Shown here piece by piece: positions 23,954-32,851 of a stretch of DNA of 64,000 nt. Source of the DNA: Amycolatopsis acidiphila. Lineage in GTDB: Bacteria; Actinomycetota; Actinomycetes; Mycobacteriales; Pseudonocardiaceae. Below the pieces are notes generated by a model. The model was given only the letters and a program-made list of their open reading frames with translations, was not told where the DNA came from and searched no databases. The position numbers and the translations under genes were made by a program. The stretch spans positions 7,874,001-7,938,000 of the forward strand of contig NZ_CP090063.1 in the NCBI RefSeq assembly GCF_021391495.1, written 5' to 3'. Every line of letters starts with the position of its first letter. Position 1 is the first letter of the stretch.

Positions 23954-24815
23954 CAAGGTGCGGGCGATCGTCGACGTACGGGTGCGCAACCCGGAGTTGA
24001 TCGCGGCCGCGGCGGCCACCCGCGCCAGGGCGCCGTCGCTGTTCGGCGGCCACGGCCGGATGATGATCATCGCTGCCGACCACCCGGCCCGCGGTGCGAA
24101 CGCCGTCGGCGCCGATCCGCTCGCGATGGCCGACCGCGGCGAGCTGCTGGACCGGTTGTGCGTCGCGCTGGCGCGGCCCGGGGTCACCGGAGTACTGGCC
24201 ACCGCGGACATCCTCGAAGACCTGCTGCTGCTCGGCGCGCTCGAAGGCAAGACGGTGCTCGGGTCGATGAACCGGACGGGCCTGGCCGGCTCGGCGTTCG
24301 AGATCGACGACCGGTTCGCCTGCTACGACGCGGAATCGCTGGCGCGGATGCGCTTCGACGGCGGCAAGATGGTCACCCGGATCGCACTCGACGACCCGCA
24401 CACGCCCGGCGCGCTCACCGACACCGCGCACGCGGTGAACGAACTGGCCGATCGACGCTTGATCGCGATGATCGAGCCCTTCCTGTCCCGCTGGACCGGC
24501 GGGCGGATCACGAACGACCTGACGCCCGAGGCCGTGATCCGGTCCATCACGATCGCCTCCGGTCTCGGCCGCACCTCCGCCTACACCTGGCTGAAACTGC
24601 CCGTGGTCGCGGAGATGGAGCGAGTGCTCGCCTCCTCCACGCTGCCCGCGGTGCTGCTGGGCGGCGAGGTGAAGGACGCCGAAGTGGCATTCGCCGCCTG
24701 GCAGAAAGCGCTTTCGCTGCCGACCGTGCAGGGGCTGGTGGTGGGACGGTCGTTGCTGTACCCGCATGACGCGGATGTGGCCAAGGCAGTCGACACGGCA
24801 GTGGGGTTGCTATGA
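23946..24815 (+). CDS. Class I-type aldolase of inositol catabolism (Cgl0159 family)
   Basis: This 289-residue (beta/alpha)8 protein of the Cgl0159/DeoC-like family is found beside iolC in actinobacteria. Visible parts: MMIIAADHPARGANAVG, VTGVLATADILEDLLLLGAL, TWLKLPVVAEM with the likely Schiff-base Lys, and GLVVGRSLLYP. By context it cleaves 2-deoxy-5-keto-gluconate 6-phosphate to dihydroxyacetone phosphate and malonate semialdehyde, replacing IolJ. It starts at a GTG inside the end of iolC and overlaps iolB by ATGA. Confidence 0.75.
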   Translation: MSDKVRAIVDVRVRNPELIAAAAATRARAPSLFGGHGRMMIIAADHPARGANAVGADPLAMADRGELLDRLCVALARPGVTGVLATADILEDLLLLGALEGKTVLGSMNRTGLAGSAFEIDDRFACYDAESLARMRFDGGKMVTRIALDDPHTPGALTDTAHAVNELADRRLIAMIEPFLSRWTGGRITNDLTPEAVIRSITIASGLGRTSAYTWLKLPVVAEMERVLASSTLPAVLLGGEVKDAEVAFAAWQKALSLPTVQGLVVGRSLLYPHDADVAKAVDTAVGLL

Positions 24816-25651
24816 AGTTGTATCGCGAGGCGGGCAGCACCGCCGAAGGACCGTTCGACGTCGTCGTCACGCCAGAGTCCGCGGGCTGGGGCTACTCCGG
24901 CCTCCGGGTGCTGGAGCTGGACGGCGCGGAAACCGTGACGACCGGCGAGTTCGAGATGCTCGTACTGCCGCTGTCCGGTAGCTGCGCGGTCCAGGTGGAC
25001 GGCGAAAGCTTCGAACTGGCCGGACGCACCGGCGTGTTCGACGCGGTCACGGATTTCGCTTATGGGCCAAGGGATACCGAGGTCACCATCACCGGTCGCG
25101 GCCGGTTCGCCCTGCCCGCGGCCAAGACGGAGAAAACGCTTCCCGCGCGCTACGGCCCGGCCGAGAACGTGCCGTCGGAGCTGCGCGGTGCCGGCAACTG
25201 CAGCCGTCAGGTCAACAACTACTGCCTGCCCCAGACGTTCGACGCCGACCAGTTGCTCGTCTGCGAGGTGCTCACGCCCGGCGGCAACTGGTCCTCCTAC
25301 CCGCCGCACAAGCACGACGAGCCGCGCGAGGGCGAGAGCGTGCTGGAGGAGATCTACTACTTCGAGGTCGCCGACGGCGGCATGGGCTACCAGCGCGTGT
25401 ACGGCACGGCGGACCGGCCGATCGACGTCCTGGCCGAGGTCCACACCGGGGACGTCGTGCTGATCCCGCACGGCTGGCACGGGCCGTCGATGGCCGCGCC
25501 CGGCTACGACCTCTACTACCTCAACGTGATGGCCGGTCCCGGCCAGGAGCGGGCCTGGCTGATCTGCGACGACCCGGCCCACGGCTGGGTGCGCCGGACC
25601 TGGGAGTCCCAGGAGGTCGACCCGCGCCTGCCGTTCGGGAGGAAGTCATGA
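24812..25651 (+). CDS. iolB: 5-deoxy-glucuronate isomerase IolB
   Basis: This 279-residue bicupin isomerises 5-deoxy-glucuronate to 2-deoxy-5-keto-gluconate. The second cupin carries the metal ligands in SSYPPHKHDEPREGE and LEEIYYFE, and the closing His in IPHGWHGPSMAAPGYDLYYL. Length is normal. It is coupled by ATGA overlaps to the aldolase before and to iolD after it. Confidence 0.9.
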   Translation: MKLYREAGSTAEGPFDVVVTPESAGWGYSGLRVLELDGAETVTTGEFEMLVLPLSGSCAVQVDGESFELAGRTGVFDAVTDFAYGPRDTEVTITGRGRFALPAAKTEKTLPARYGPAENVPSELRGAGNCSRQVNNYCLPQTFDADQLLVCEVLTPGGNWSSYPPHKHDEPREGESVLEEIYYFEVADGGMGYQRVYGTADRPIDVLAEVHTGDVVLIPHGWHGPSMAAPGYDLYYLNVMAGPGQERAWLICDDPAHGWVRRTWESQEVDPRLPFGRKS

Positions 25652-27501
25652 GGCTCACCACGGCGCAGGCGCTCGTACGGTTCCTGGCCGACCAGTACTC
25701 CGAACGCGACGGCGTCGAGCAACGCCTGATCCCGGCCACCTGGGGCATCTTCGGGCACGGCAACGTCGCCGGGCTCGGCCAGGCGCTGCTGCAGAGCACC
25801 GCCGAGATGCCGTACCACCTGGCGCGCAACGAGCAGGGCCAGGTGCACGCGGCGGCGGCGTTCGCGAAGATGCGCAACCGGCTGCAGACCTTCGCGTGCA
25901 CGGCGTCCACCGGTCCCGGCTCGACGAACATGATCACCGGCGCCGCGCTGGCGACCACGAACAGACTGCCCGTGCTGCTGCTGCCGAGCGACATGTTCGC
26001 CACCCGCGTGGCGGATCCGGTGCTCCAGCAACTCGAGGACACCCGCGCCGGTGACGTGTCGGTCAACGACGCGTTCCGGCCGGTGTCGAAGTACTTCGAC
26101 CGCATCTCGCGCCCGGAGCAGCTGATCCCGGCGGCGCTGGCCGCGATGCGCGTACTGACCGATCCCGTCGAAACCGGCGCGGTGACGCTGTGCCTGCCGC
26201 AGGACGTGCAGGCGGAGGCGTTCGACTGGCCGGAGGAGTTCTTCCGGCGCCGGGTGTGGCACGTTGGGCGGCCGGCGCCGGAGGAGGCCGCGCTGGAGCG
26301 TGTGGTCGAGCTGCTGCGGGGCGCGAAGTCGCCGTTGATCGTCGCCGGTGGTGGGGTCGTGTACGCCGAGGCGTGGCCCGAACTGCGCGCGTTCGCCGAC
26401 GCCACGGGCATTCCGGTCGCCGACACCCACGCCGGCAAGGGCGCGGTGCAGTGGGACCACCCGTGTGCCGTGGGCGGCCTCGGCTCGACCGGCACCTCGG
26501 CCGCCAACGCCCTCGCCGCGGACGCCGACGTGGTCCTGGGCATCGGCACCCGCTACAGCGACTTCACCACCGCGAGCCACACGGTCTTCGGCCGCGGCGT
26601 CACCTTTGTGAACCTCAACGTGGCGCGCCTCGACGCGGCGAAGCACTCGGCCGAGATGTTGCTCGCCGACGCGAAGCTCGGTATCAGGGCGTTGCACGAA
26701 GCGCTCGGCGGCTGGCAGGTCGAGGACGCGTACCGGGCGCGCACCCGGGCCCTCGCCGACGACTGGCAGCGCAAGGTCGACGCGTGCTTCACCCTGGGCC
26801 ACGGCCCGCTGCCCGCGCAGACCGAGATCCTGGGCGCGCTCAACGCCGCGCTCGACGACCGCGACGTGGTGCTCAACGCCGCCGGCTCGATGCCCGGCGA
26901 CCTGCAGATGCTTTGGCGGGCAAGGGATCCCAAGGCCTACCACGTCGAATACGGGTACTCCTGCATGGGCTACGAGGTGGCCGCCGGGGTCGGCACGAAA
27001 CTCGCCGCGCCCGATCGTGAGGTCGTCGTGCTCGTCGGTGACGGCTCGTACCTGATGATGTCGCAGGAGCTGGTCACCTTGGTGGCCGAGGGGCTCAAGG
27101 TGATCGTCGTGCTCGTGCAGAACCACGGGTTCGCCTCGATCGGCTCGCTCTCGGAATCCCTCGGCTCGCAACGGTTCGGTACCTCGTACCGGTTCCGCGG
27201 GAAGGAGTCCGGCCTGCTGGACGGCGATGTGCTGCCCGTGGACCTCGCCGCGAACGCCGAAAGCCTGGGCGCGACAGTGCTGCGGGCGTCCACAGTGGAC
27301 GAGTTCCGCACGGCGATCGCACAGGCCAAGACGAACGACCGCACGACCGTCGTGCACGTCGAGACCGATCCGGCCGGCCCGAACCCGCCCGGCTCGGCGT
27401 GGTGGGACGTGCCCGTCAGCCAGGTCTCCGAACTCGACTCCACCCGGAAGGCCTACGAGGACTACTCGGCGGCCAAGCAGAGCCAGCGGCACTACCTGTA
27501 G
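25648..27501 (+). CDS. iolD: 3D-(3,5/4)-trihydroxycyclohexane-1,2-dione hydrolase IolD
   Basis: This 617-residue thiamine-diphosphate enzyme hydrolyses the ring dione to 5-deoxy-glucuronate. It has the N-terminal Pyr domain (WGIFGHGNVAGLGQAL, then YHLARNEQGQVHAA with the catalytic Glu), a central Rossmann domain and a C-terminal PP domain with the ThDP motif GDGSYLMMSQELVTL...VQN. Length matches the family. It follows iolB with an ATGA overlap, and iolE begins eight bases later. Confidence 0.92.
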   Translation: MRLTTAQALVRFLADQYSERDGVEQRLIPATWGIFGHGNVAGLGQALLQSTAEMPYHLARNEQGQVHAAAAFAKMRNRLQTFACTASTGPGSTNMITGAALATTNRLPVLLLPSDMFATRVADPVLQQLEDTRAGDVSVNDAFRPVSKYFDRISRPEQLIPAALAAMRVLTDPVETGAVTLCLPQDVQAEAFDWPEEFFRRRVWHVGRPAPEEAALERVVELLRGAKSPLIVAGGGVVYAEAWPELRAFADATGIPVADTHAGKGAVQWDHPCAVGGLGSTGTSAANALAADADVVLGIGTRYSDFTTASHTVFGRGVTFVNLNVARLDAAKHSAEMLLADAKLGIRALHEALGGWQVEDAYRARTRALADDWQRKVDACFTLGHGPLPAQTEILGALNAALDDRDVVLNAAGSMPGDLQMLWRARDPKAYHVEYGYSCMGYEVAAGVGTKLAAPDREVVVLVGDGSYLMMSQELVTLVAEGLKVIVVLVQNHGFASIGSLSESLGSQRFGTSYRFRGKESGLLDGDVLPVDLAANAESLGATVLRASTVDEFRTAIAQAKTNDRTTVVHVETDPAGPNPPGSAWWDVPVSQVSELDSTRKAYEDYSAAKQSQRHYL

Positions 27502-27508
27502 GAGCAGC

Positions 27509-28453
27509 ATGACCACCGCAACGACGCGCACCGTCATCGGCAACCTCTGCCTCGGCACCGCGCCGGACTCGTGGGGCGTCTGGTTTCCCGAGGACGACCA
27601 GCAGGTCCCCTACACCCGTTTCCTCGACGAACTGGCCGGGGCCGGGTACCGGTGGCTCGAGCTGGGCCCGTTCGGCTACCTGCCGACGGACCCGCAGCGG
27701 CTCGCCGAGGAGGTCGGCGCGCGCGGGCTGCAGGTGTCCGGTGGCACCACGTTCGGCGCGCTGCACCGGCCGGAGCTGTGGGACGAGATGGCCGCGAACA
27801 CGCGCCGGGTCGCGGCGCTGACCGCGGCCGCGGGCGCGCACCACCTCGTGTACATCCCGCCGATGTACCGCGACGAGAAGACCGGCGAGTTCACCGAGTC
27901 GCCCGAGCTCACCGCCGAGCAGTGGGCGTCGTTCGGCCGCCGCGCGAGCGAGCTCGGCAAGATCCTGCTGGAGGAGTACGACGTGCGGTTGTGCCTGCAC
28001 CCGCACGCCGACAGCCACATCCAGACCCAGGCCGAGATCGAGCGCTACCTCGACGAGAGCGACGCGCGGTACGCGAACCTGTGCCTGGACACCGGGCACG
28101 TCGCCTACGGCCGCGGCGACAACGCCGAGCTGATCCGCCGCTACGCCGAGCGCATCGGCTACGTGCACATCAAGCAGATGGACCCGGTGATCCTCGACCA
28201 GGTGCACGACGAGAACCTGAGCTTCGGCGAGGCCGTCAAGCGCGGCGTCTGCGTCGAACCGCCGGCCGGGGTGCCGAACCCCGCGGAGATCGTCGACGAG
28301 CTGTCCCGGCTGGACGCGGAGATCTTCGTGATCGTCGAGCAGGACCTCTACCCCTGCGCGCCCGACGTCCCGCTGCCCATCGCCGTGCGCACCCGGGAGT
28401 ACCTGAACCACTGCGGGCTCGCCGGTTCGAACCGGCCGGGAGCGCGCGCATGA
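27509..28453 (+). CDS. iolE: Inosose dehydratase IolE
   Basis: This 314-residue TIM-barrel protein of the xylose-isomerase-like family converts 2-keto-myo-inositol to the dione that IolD uses. It begins NLCLGTAPDSWGVWFPEDD, typical of IolE; metal ligands are expected in CLHPHADSHI, LCLDTGHVAYG, YVHIKQMDP and IFVIVEQDLYP. The ATG has AGGAG seven bases upstream. Its stop overlaps iolG by ATGA. Confidence 0.88.
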   Translation: MTTATTRTVIGNLCLGTAPDSWGVWFPEDDQQVPYTRFLDELAGAGYRWLELGPFGYLPTDPQRLAEEVGARGLQVSGGTTFGALHRPELWDEMAANTRRVAALTAAAGAHHLVYIPPMYRDEKTGEFTESPELTAEQWASFGRRASELGKILLEEYDVRLCLHPHADSHIQTQAEIERYLDESDARYANLCLDTGHVAYGRGDNAELIRRYAERIGYVHIKQMDPVILDQVHDENLSFGEAVKRGVCVEPPAGVPNPAEIVDELSRLDAEIFVIVEQDLYPCAPDVPLPIAVRTREYLNHCGLAGSNRPGARA

Positions 28454-29457
28454 CTGTCCACATCGGAGTGATCGGCACCGGCATGATCGGCCAGGACCAC
28501 ATCCGCCGGATCACCGACGTGGTGACCGGAGCCGAGGTGGTCGCGATGGCCGACCTCGACGCGGACCGCGCGCGGCAGGTCGCCGCCGGCGTCGGCGCAC
28601 GGGCGCTGGCGAACGGGCACGACGTGATCGACGACCCGCTCGTCGACGCCGTGGTGGTCACCTCGTGGGGCCCGACGCACGCGGAGTACGTGCTGGGCGC
28701 GATCGCGGCCGGCAAGCCGGTGTTCTGCGAGAAACCGTTGGCCACCAAGGCCGAGGACTGCCTGCGGATCGTCGAAGCGGAGCAGGCCTTCGGCCGGAGG
28801 CTCGTGCAGGTCGGCTTCATGCGCCGGTACGACGCGGGCTACCGCGCGATGAAGCAGGTCATCGAAAGCGGCGAGATCGGCGCCCCGCTGGTCATGCACT
28901 GCGTGCACCGGAACGCGACGGTGCCCGAGACCTACCACTCGGACATGGCCGTGCAGGACACCGCGGTGCACGAGCTCGACATCATCCGCTGGCTGCTGGG
29001 CGAGGACATCGTGTCCGCACAGGTGATCAAGCCGCGGCGGACGAGCCGCAGGTTCGAGCACCTGCAGGACCCGCAGCTCATGCTGTTCGAGACCGCCAGC
29101 GGCGTGCGCGTAGACCTCGAGGTGTTCGTGAACTGCCGGTACGGCTACGACATCCAGTGCGAAACGGTCGGCGAGACCGGCGTCGTGCGGCTGCCGGACC
29201 CGGCGGACGTGTGGGTCCGGACGGCGTCACACCTGCGCACGAACGTGTTGCAGGACTGGAAACCACGCTTCGCCGCGGCGTTCGACCTCGAGTTCGTCGA
29301 ATGGGTCGCGTCCGTCCGCGACGGCACGGCGGCCGGGCCGAGCGCGTGGGACGGGTACGCCACCGCCGTGCTCAGCGACACGACCACGGAGGCCCTGCAC
29401 TCCGGGCGGGTGGTGTCCGTGCGGCTGAAGGACCGGCCGGCGTTCTACGGGGGCTGA
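28450..29457 (+). CDS. iolG: Inositol 2-dehydrogenase IolG
   Basis: This 335-residue Gfo/Idh/MocA oxidoreductase oxidises myo-inositol to 2-keto-myo-inositol with NAD+. The Rossmann motif is GVIGTGMIGQDH, the substrate-facing CEKPLATK carries the conserved Lys, and DTAVHELDIIRWLLG holds the catalytic Asp and His. It is the last gene of the operon and ends at a strong bidirectional stem-loop. The first pathway enzyme is thus encoded last. Confidence 0.88.
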   Translation: MTVHIGVIGTGMIGQDHIRRITDVVTGAEVVAMADLDADRARQVAAGVGARALANGHDVIDDPLVDAVVVTSWGPTHAEYVLGAIAAGKPVFCEKPLATKAEDCLRIVEAEQAFGRRLVQVGFMRRYDAGYRAMKQVIESGEIGAPLVMHCVHRNATVPETYHSDMAVQDTAVHELDIIRWLLGEDIVSAQVIKPRRTSRRFEHLQDPQLMLFETASGVRVDLEVFVNCRYGYDIQCETVGETGVVRLPDPADVWVRTASHLRTNVLQDWKPRFAAAFDLEFVEWVASVRDGTAAGPSAWDGYATAVLSDTTTEALHSGRVVSVRLKDRPAFYGG

Positions 29458-29461
29458 GTGT

Positions 29462-29493
29462 GATGGGAGGCACCGCGCCCGGTGCCTCCCATC
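29462..29493. terminator. Bidirectional stem-loop terminator after iolG
   Basis: The 14-base arms GATGGGAGGCACCG and CGGTGCCTCCCATC are perfect reverse complements around CGCC. The hairpin lies between the stops of iolG and the convergent small gene, so it can serve both. No T-tract follows, as is common in actinomycetes. Confidence 0.75.
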
Positions 29494-29499
29494 GGCCGC

Positions 29500-29775
29500 T
29501 CAGGCCTGGTTGACCGACGCGAGACCGGCGGGCGCCGCGTCGAGGGCGCGCAGGATGGCGTCGGCGAGCTCACGCGCCGCCTCTTCCGTCAGCTCGACCG
29601 GAACCCGCGCGGACGGACCCTCGCCGGGGTTGATGAAGTCGATGTTCACCGTGTGCGCGAAGGGCGCGTGCACAGGGTGGTCGACGTAGACGGTCGCGTG
29701 TGACAGCGAGAACCAGCCCTTCGCGGACTTCCCGCTGCCGGTGACCTCGATCTTCTCAGTCTGGTAAGTGCACAT
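29500..29775 (-). CDS. Small conserved protein (DUF6295-like)
   Basis: This 91-residue protein starts MCTYQTEKIEVTGSGKSAKG and continues with YVDHPVHAPFAHTVNIDFIN and a C-terminal helix ELTEEAARELADAILRAL. It resembles the actinobacterial family labelled DUF6295; the identification is from memory of its opening and is not certain. It lies nine bases downstream of the dienelactone hydrolase gene and probably shares its transcript. No function is known. Confidence 0.55.
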   Translation of the reverse strand: MCTYQTEKIEVTGSGKSAKGWFSLSHATVYVDHPVHAPFAHTVNIDFINPGEGPSARVPVELTEEAARELADAILRALDAAPAGLASVNQA

Positions 29776-29784
29776 GTCTTTCCC

Positions 29785-30528
29785 TTATGCCGCGAGGTTC
29801 TTGCCGAAGAAGTCGAACACCCGCTGCCAGCCCGCCACCGCCGCCTCCGGGCGGTAGGTCGGCCGGTCGACGGCGAAGAACGCGTGGCCGGCGCCGTCGT
29901 AGGTGTGGAACTCGTGGTCCTTGCCCAGCCGGTCCAGCTCGGCGTCGAGCTTCGCGGTCTCGTCCGGGGCCGGGTACTGGTCGTCGGCGCCGAACAGGCC
30001 CAGCAGCGGGCACGACAGCTGCGACGCCAGGCCCAGGATCGGCTTCATGCTCGCGGGCATCTGGGCCGGCGGGTCGTTGACGACGAACGCGCCGTAGCAG
30101 TCGACGGCCGCATCGATCTCCAGGCTGCACGCGGCGAGGAAGGTCTGGCGGCCACCCGAGCAGTAGCCGATGACGCCGATCTTCCCGTTCGCGGTGTCGA
30201 GCGCCTTCAGGTACTTGGCGGCACCGTCGACATCGCCCACCAGGCGGTCGTCCGGCACCCCGCCCGCGGCGCGCACGGCCGCGGCGGCGTCGTCGGGGTC
30301 GGCCCCCGGCGCCTCTCGCGAGTAGAGGTTGGGGCAGAGCGCGTTGTAGCCGTGCGCGGCGAACTTGCGCACGATTTCCTTAGTGGCGGCGTCGTATCCC
30401 GGCATGTGGTGGATGACCACCACGCTGCCGTGCGGCTTCTCGTCCAACGGCCTGGCCAGATAGGCCTCGATCTCGTCACCGCCGTCGCCGGTGATCGTGA
30501 TCGTCTCGGCCCGCATCGCATCGGTCAT
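29785..30528 (-). CDS. Dienelactone hydrolase family protein
   Basis: This 247-residue alpha/beta hydrolase has the Cys-Asp-His triad of the family: the nucleophile in VIGYCSGGRQTF, Asp in LFGADDQYPAP, and His in YDGAGHAFFAVDRP. Such enzymes open lactones or cleave small esters; the natural substrate is unclear since no catechol pathway genes are adjacent. The start is the ATG giving MTDAMRAETI. It is followed closely by the small DUF6295-like gene. Confidence 0.82.
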   Translation of the reverse strand: MTDAMRAETITITGDGGDEIEAYLARPLDEKPHGSVVVIHHMPGYDAATKEIVRKFAAHGYNALCPNLYSREAPGADPDDAAAAVRAAGGVPDDRLVGDVDGAAKYLKALDTANGKIGVIGYCSGGRQTFLAACSLEIDAAVDCYGAFVVNDPPAQMPASMKPILGLASQLSCPLLGLFGADDQYPAPDETAKLDAELDRLGKDHEFHTYDGAGHAFFAVDRPTYRPEAAVAGWQRVFDFFGKNLAA

Positions 30529-30573
30529 GGGCCCAGCTTGGCACGATCATCGGCGCGGCGACGAAGCTGTGGG

Positions 30574-30699
30574 TTACTCGCCCTGATCTGCACCTTTGTC
30601 CGGTTCCGGAGACTCGCCCAGCAGGCGGTCGAGGTCGAACTCCGCGGTCAGCTCGGCGAAGATCGGCGTGGTCTCCAGCTCTTTCTGGCTGACGCTCAT
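30574..30699 (-). CDS. Short acidic peptide with FDLD motif
   Basis: A 41-codon frame encodes MSVSQKELETTPIFAELTAE, then FDLDRLLGES and an acidic tail. The start has GGGAGG seven bases upstream, a strong ribosome-binding site. The FDLD stretch recalls FxLD precursor peptides, but there is no Cys/Ser/Thr-rich core, so that relation is doubtful. Upstream a palindrome (30847-30861) lies in the divergent region. Confidence 0.45.
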   Translation of the reverse strand: MSVSQKELETTPIFAELTAEFDLDRLLGESPEPDKGADQGE

Positions 30700-30846
30700 G
30701 CCATTACCTCCCTCACCCGCCCGCGCACCTCTGCGCGAGCGGTTCGCGCCCGCCGCCCCGTCACCCGTCGAGGTGCCGGCCCGGCGGTCCCTTCCTGCAG
30801 GTGAAGCGCCGTCCCCTCGCTTCTTGTTCCCGCAAGAGTATTAACG

Positions 30847-30861
30847 GGTAACCATGTTACC
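30847..30861. promoter_or_regulatory. Palindrome in divergent promoter region
   Basis: The arms GGTAAC and GTTACC flank CAT; the site is AT-richer than its surroundings. It lies between the short acidic peptide gene (minus) and the DUF3040 gene (plus) and could be an operator for either. The binding protein is unknown. Confidence 0.4.
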
Positions 30862-30967
30862 TAACTCACCGTGAGCGACCGTCCGAGCACCGAAAAAAGT
30901 TCACACAGATCGGCGCGATGACAACCGCTGGAGGCGGGATCATAATGGAAGTCGAAGGCGGTGCGGC

Positions 30968-31252
30968 ATGGCACTTCACGGGGAAGAGCAGCGGCGGCTG
31001 ACCGAGATAGAGCGGCAGCTGGCCGAGGAGAACCCGCGCCTGGCCCAGCGACTCTCCGAGCTGCGGCCCATGCGGGTTCCGAGCGTAGTGTTCGCGATGA
31101 TCGGTGCCCTCTGCTCGGTCATCGCGGGCCTGTTCATCATGGTCGCGGGCGCGCAGGTGCAGACGGCCTTCCTGATCATCTTCGGGGCGGTGCTGACCTG
31201 CGGCGTGCCCACCGCGATCCTCTGGCGGACCTGGCTCTACCGGTTGCGCTGA
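30968..31252 (+). CDS. DUF3040 membrane protein
   Basis: This 94-residue protein begins MALHGEEQRRLTEIERQLAE, the standard DUF3040 opening helix, followed by two transmembrane segments (VVFAMIGALCSVIAGLFIMV and AFLIIFGAVLTCGVPTAILW). The family is a common small actinobacterial inner-membrane protein of unknown function. The gene is convergent with, and overlaps by 16 bases, the RyR-domain gene. Confidence 0.8.
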   Translation: MALHGEEQRRLTEIERQLAEENPRLAQRLSELRPMRVPSVVFAMIGALCSVIAGLFIMVAGAQVQTAFLIIFGAVLTCGVPTAILWRTWLYRLR

Positions 31253-32796
31253 ACCCGCGGCGCGCGCCGTACGATGCGGTAGCCGGCGTCGGCCAGTATC
31301 TCCGGCAGCGCGAGCACCACGTTGCGGTCCTTCTGCCGTTCCGCCTCGCCGAGCTCCTGCCACGGCCGCAGGTCCGGATGCAGCTTGCGGGCGTTGTCCC
31401 GCCGCGCGCCGAGGCGCCAGCCGTCGGCCTTCCGCTCGGCCGTCCAGCGCTCGTGCTCGGCGACCGCCAGCCGCTCCACCTCCTCGGGCTCGAAGGCGAA
31501 CGGCACCTCCTCGAGGCTGGGCACCATCCGGCAGCCGACCATCGCCAGTTTGCGTTCGATGTCGCCCGCTGAGGCACGATTGGCGTCACGCAGCGTGTCC
31601 GGCAGCTCGTCCCAGTCGACCAGCGACGGGTTGTCGGCCACGTCCTGGCCCAGCGCCCGCTGGTCCCGCAGGTAGCGCCGGTGCACGGCCCGCGCCAGCG
31701 AGTCGGTGATCCGCTCGGACAGGTACACGCTCGCCATATCCAGCACTCCCACGAATCGGAGCCGGTCCTCGTGACCGTGCTGCACAATCATCTCACCGAC
31801 GCCGGCCAGCTGTGCCATCCGCACGATCACCGTGCCCCGGGTGGCGTCGACGGTGGCCGCCGCGGTGAGGCCGTCCCGGAGCGCGCGCTCCTCGTCATCG
31901 TGGCAGACGAACACCAGATGCACACCTGGTTCCGGGATGTAGACAGGCACCACGGCGACCCGGCAGGCGGCGGCGAAGAACGGGTGCCGGGCACGCAGTT
32001 CGGCCACCACCGGCTCCCCGTCGGGGTCGGCGACGATCACGTCCACGATGCCCCGGCCGGCCCGGCGCGCCAGCTCGAGCAGCAGGGCGCGGCCGAACGC
32101 GCTGAGCCCGATCACGACAAGGCGTTCGCCGTCGGGCTCGACGGCCGCGAGCACCTGCTTGGCGGCCACCCCGTCGAGGGAGAAGAAATCGACCTCCAGC
32201 TCGTTCTTCCAGCCGCGGTCGCGCAGCGCGTCGCCCAGTTCGGGGTCCGCGACGTGCGCATACACCTCCAGCGAGGCGTGCGCGCGGCGTTCGACCTGGC
32301 TCGCCGCGAGGACGGTCGCGATGTTCGCGGGGGTTTCGTCGGCGAGCGCGTAGAGCCGGTCGGCGCGGGCGAGCCCGGCGGCGACGAGCGTGGCCGGGCT
32401 GCGGGCGGAGTCGACGCGCACGACCGGGTGCTGCGCCTCCAGGTGGGTGGCCAGCGTGCGGGCCGCGACCGAGCTTCCGCAGACGATGATGTGCCGGGCG
32501 CGCCGGCGCGCCCGCAGGCGCGCGATCTCGGTCGCGAACAGCAGCCGCGCGGCCTCGACCACGGCGTAACCGGTGACCGCCGGGGTCAGGAACCGGCTGA
32601 TCTCCAGCGGCCACGGGTAGGGGCCGCCGTTGGACACCGGGCCGGAGTTGATCACGAAGAGCTGCAGGTCGTAGTAGAGGAGGTCGACCGGCCGGTGCGC
32701 GAACTGGGTGCTGGTGGCCAGGTACTCGGCCAGTCCGGCGTAGCCCAGGACCAGGGAGACCACGACGAGCACGGCGAACAGCACCCGGATCAGCAC
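31237..32796 (-). CDS. Membrane NAD-binding (TrkA-N-like) protein with C-terminal RyR domain
   Basis: This protein of about 519 residues has one or two N-terminal transmembrane segments (VLFAVLVVVSLVLGYAGLAE, then PWPLEISRFLTPAVTGYAVV), two Rossmann-like regulator domains (HIIVCGSSVAARTLATHL and LVVIGLSAFGRALLLELARR), and a C-terminal RyR domain (LAVAEHERWTAERKADGWRL, then HPDLRPWQEL, NVVLALPEIL). RyR modules occur in predicted nucleotide-sensing conflict systems. The architecture suggests a membrane sensor or a K+-channel-like regulator. The start is uncertain; the GTG used gives the first hydrophobic helix. Confidence 0.65.
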   Translation of the reverse strand: MLIRVLFAVLVVVSLVLGYAGLAEYLATSTQFAHRPVDLLYYDLQLFVINSGPVSNGGPYPWPLEISRFLTPAVTGYAVVEAARLLFATEIARLRARRRARHIIVCGSSVAARTLATHLEAQHPVVRVDSARSPATLVAAGLARADRLYALADETPANIATVLAASQVERRAHASLEVYAHVADPELGDALRDRGWKNELEVDFFSLDGVAAKQVLAAVEPDGERLVVIGLSAFGRALLLELARRAGRGIVDVIVADPDGEPVVAELRARHPFFAAACRVAVVPVYIPEPGVHLVFVCHDDEERALRDGLTAAATVDATRGTVIVRMAQLAGVGEMIVQHGHEDRLRFVGVLDMASVYLSERITDSLARAVHRRYLRDQRALGQDVADNPSLVDWDELPDTLRDANRASAGDIERKLAMVGCRMVPSLEEVPFAFEPEEVERLAVAEHERWTAERKADGWRLGARRDNARKLHPDLRPWQELGEAERQKDRNVVLALPEILADAGYRIVRRAPRVQRNR

Positions 32797-32851
32797 CGCG
32801 GGGCGCGAGGTCAGTGCGGTAACGATGGCCTCCGTACACGAAACTGGGCAG

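Noticed and set aside
30574..30699. FxLD lanthipeptide precursor
   Set aside because: The FDLD match is not followed by a Cys/Ser/Thr core, and the FxLD methyltransferase remnant is 24 kb away.
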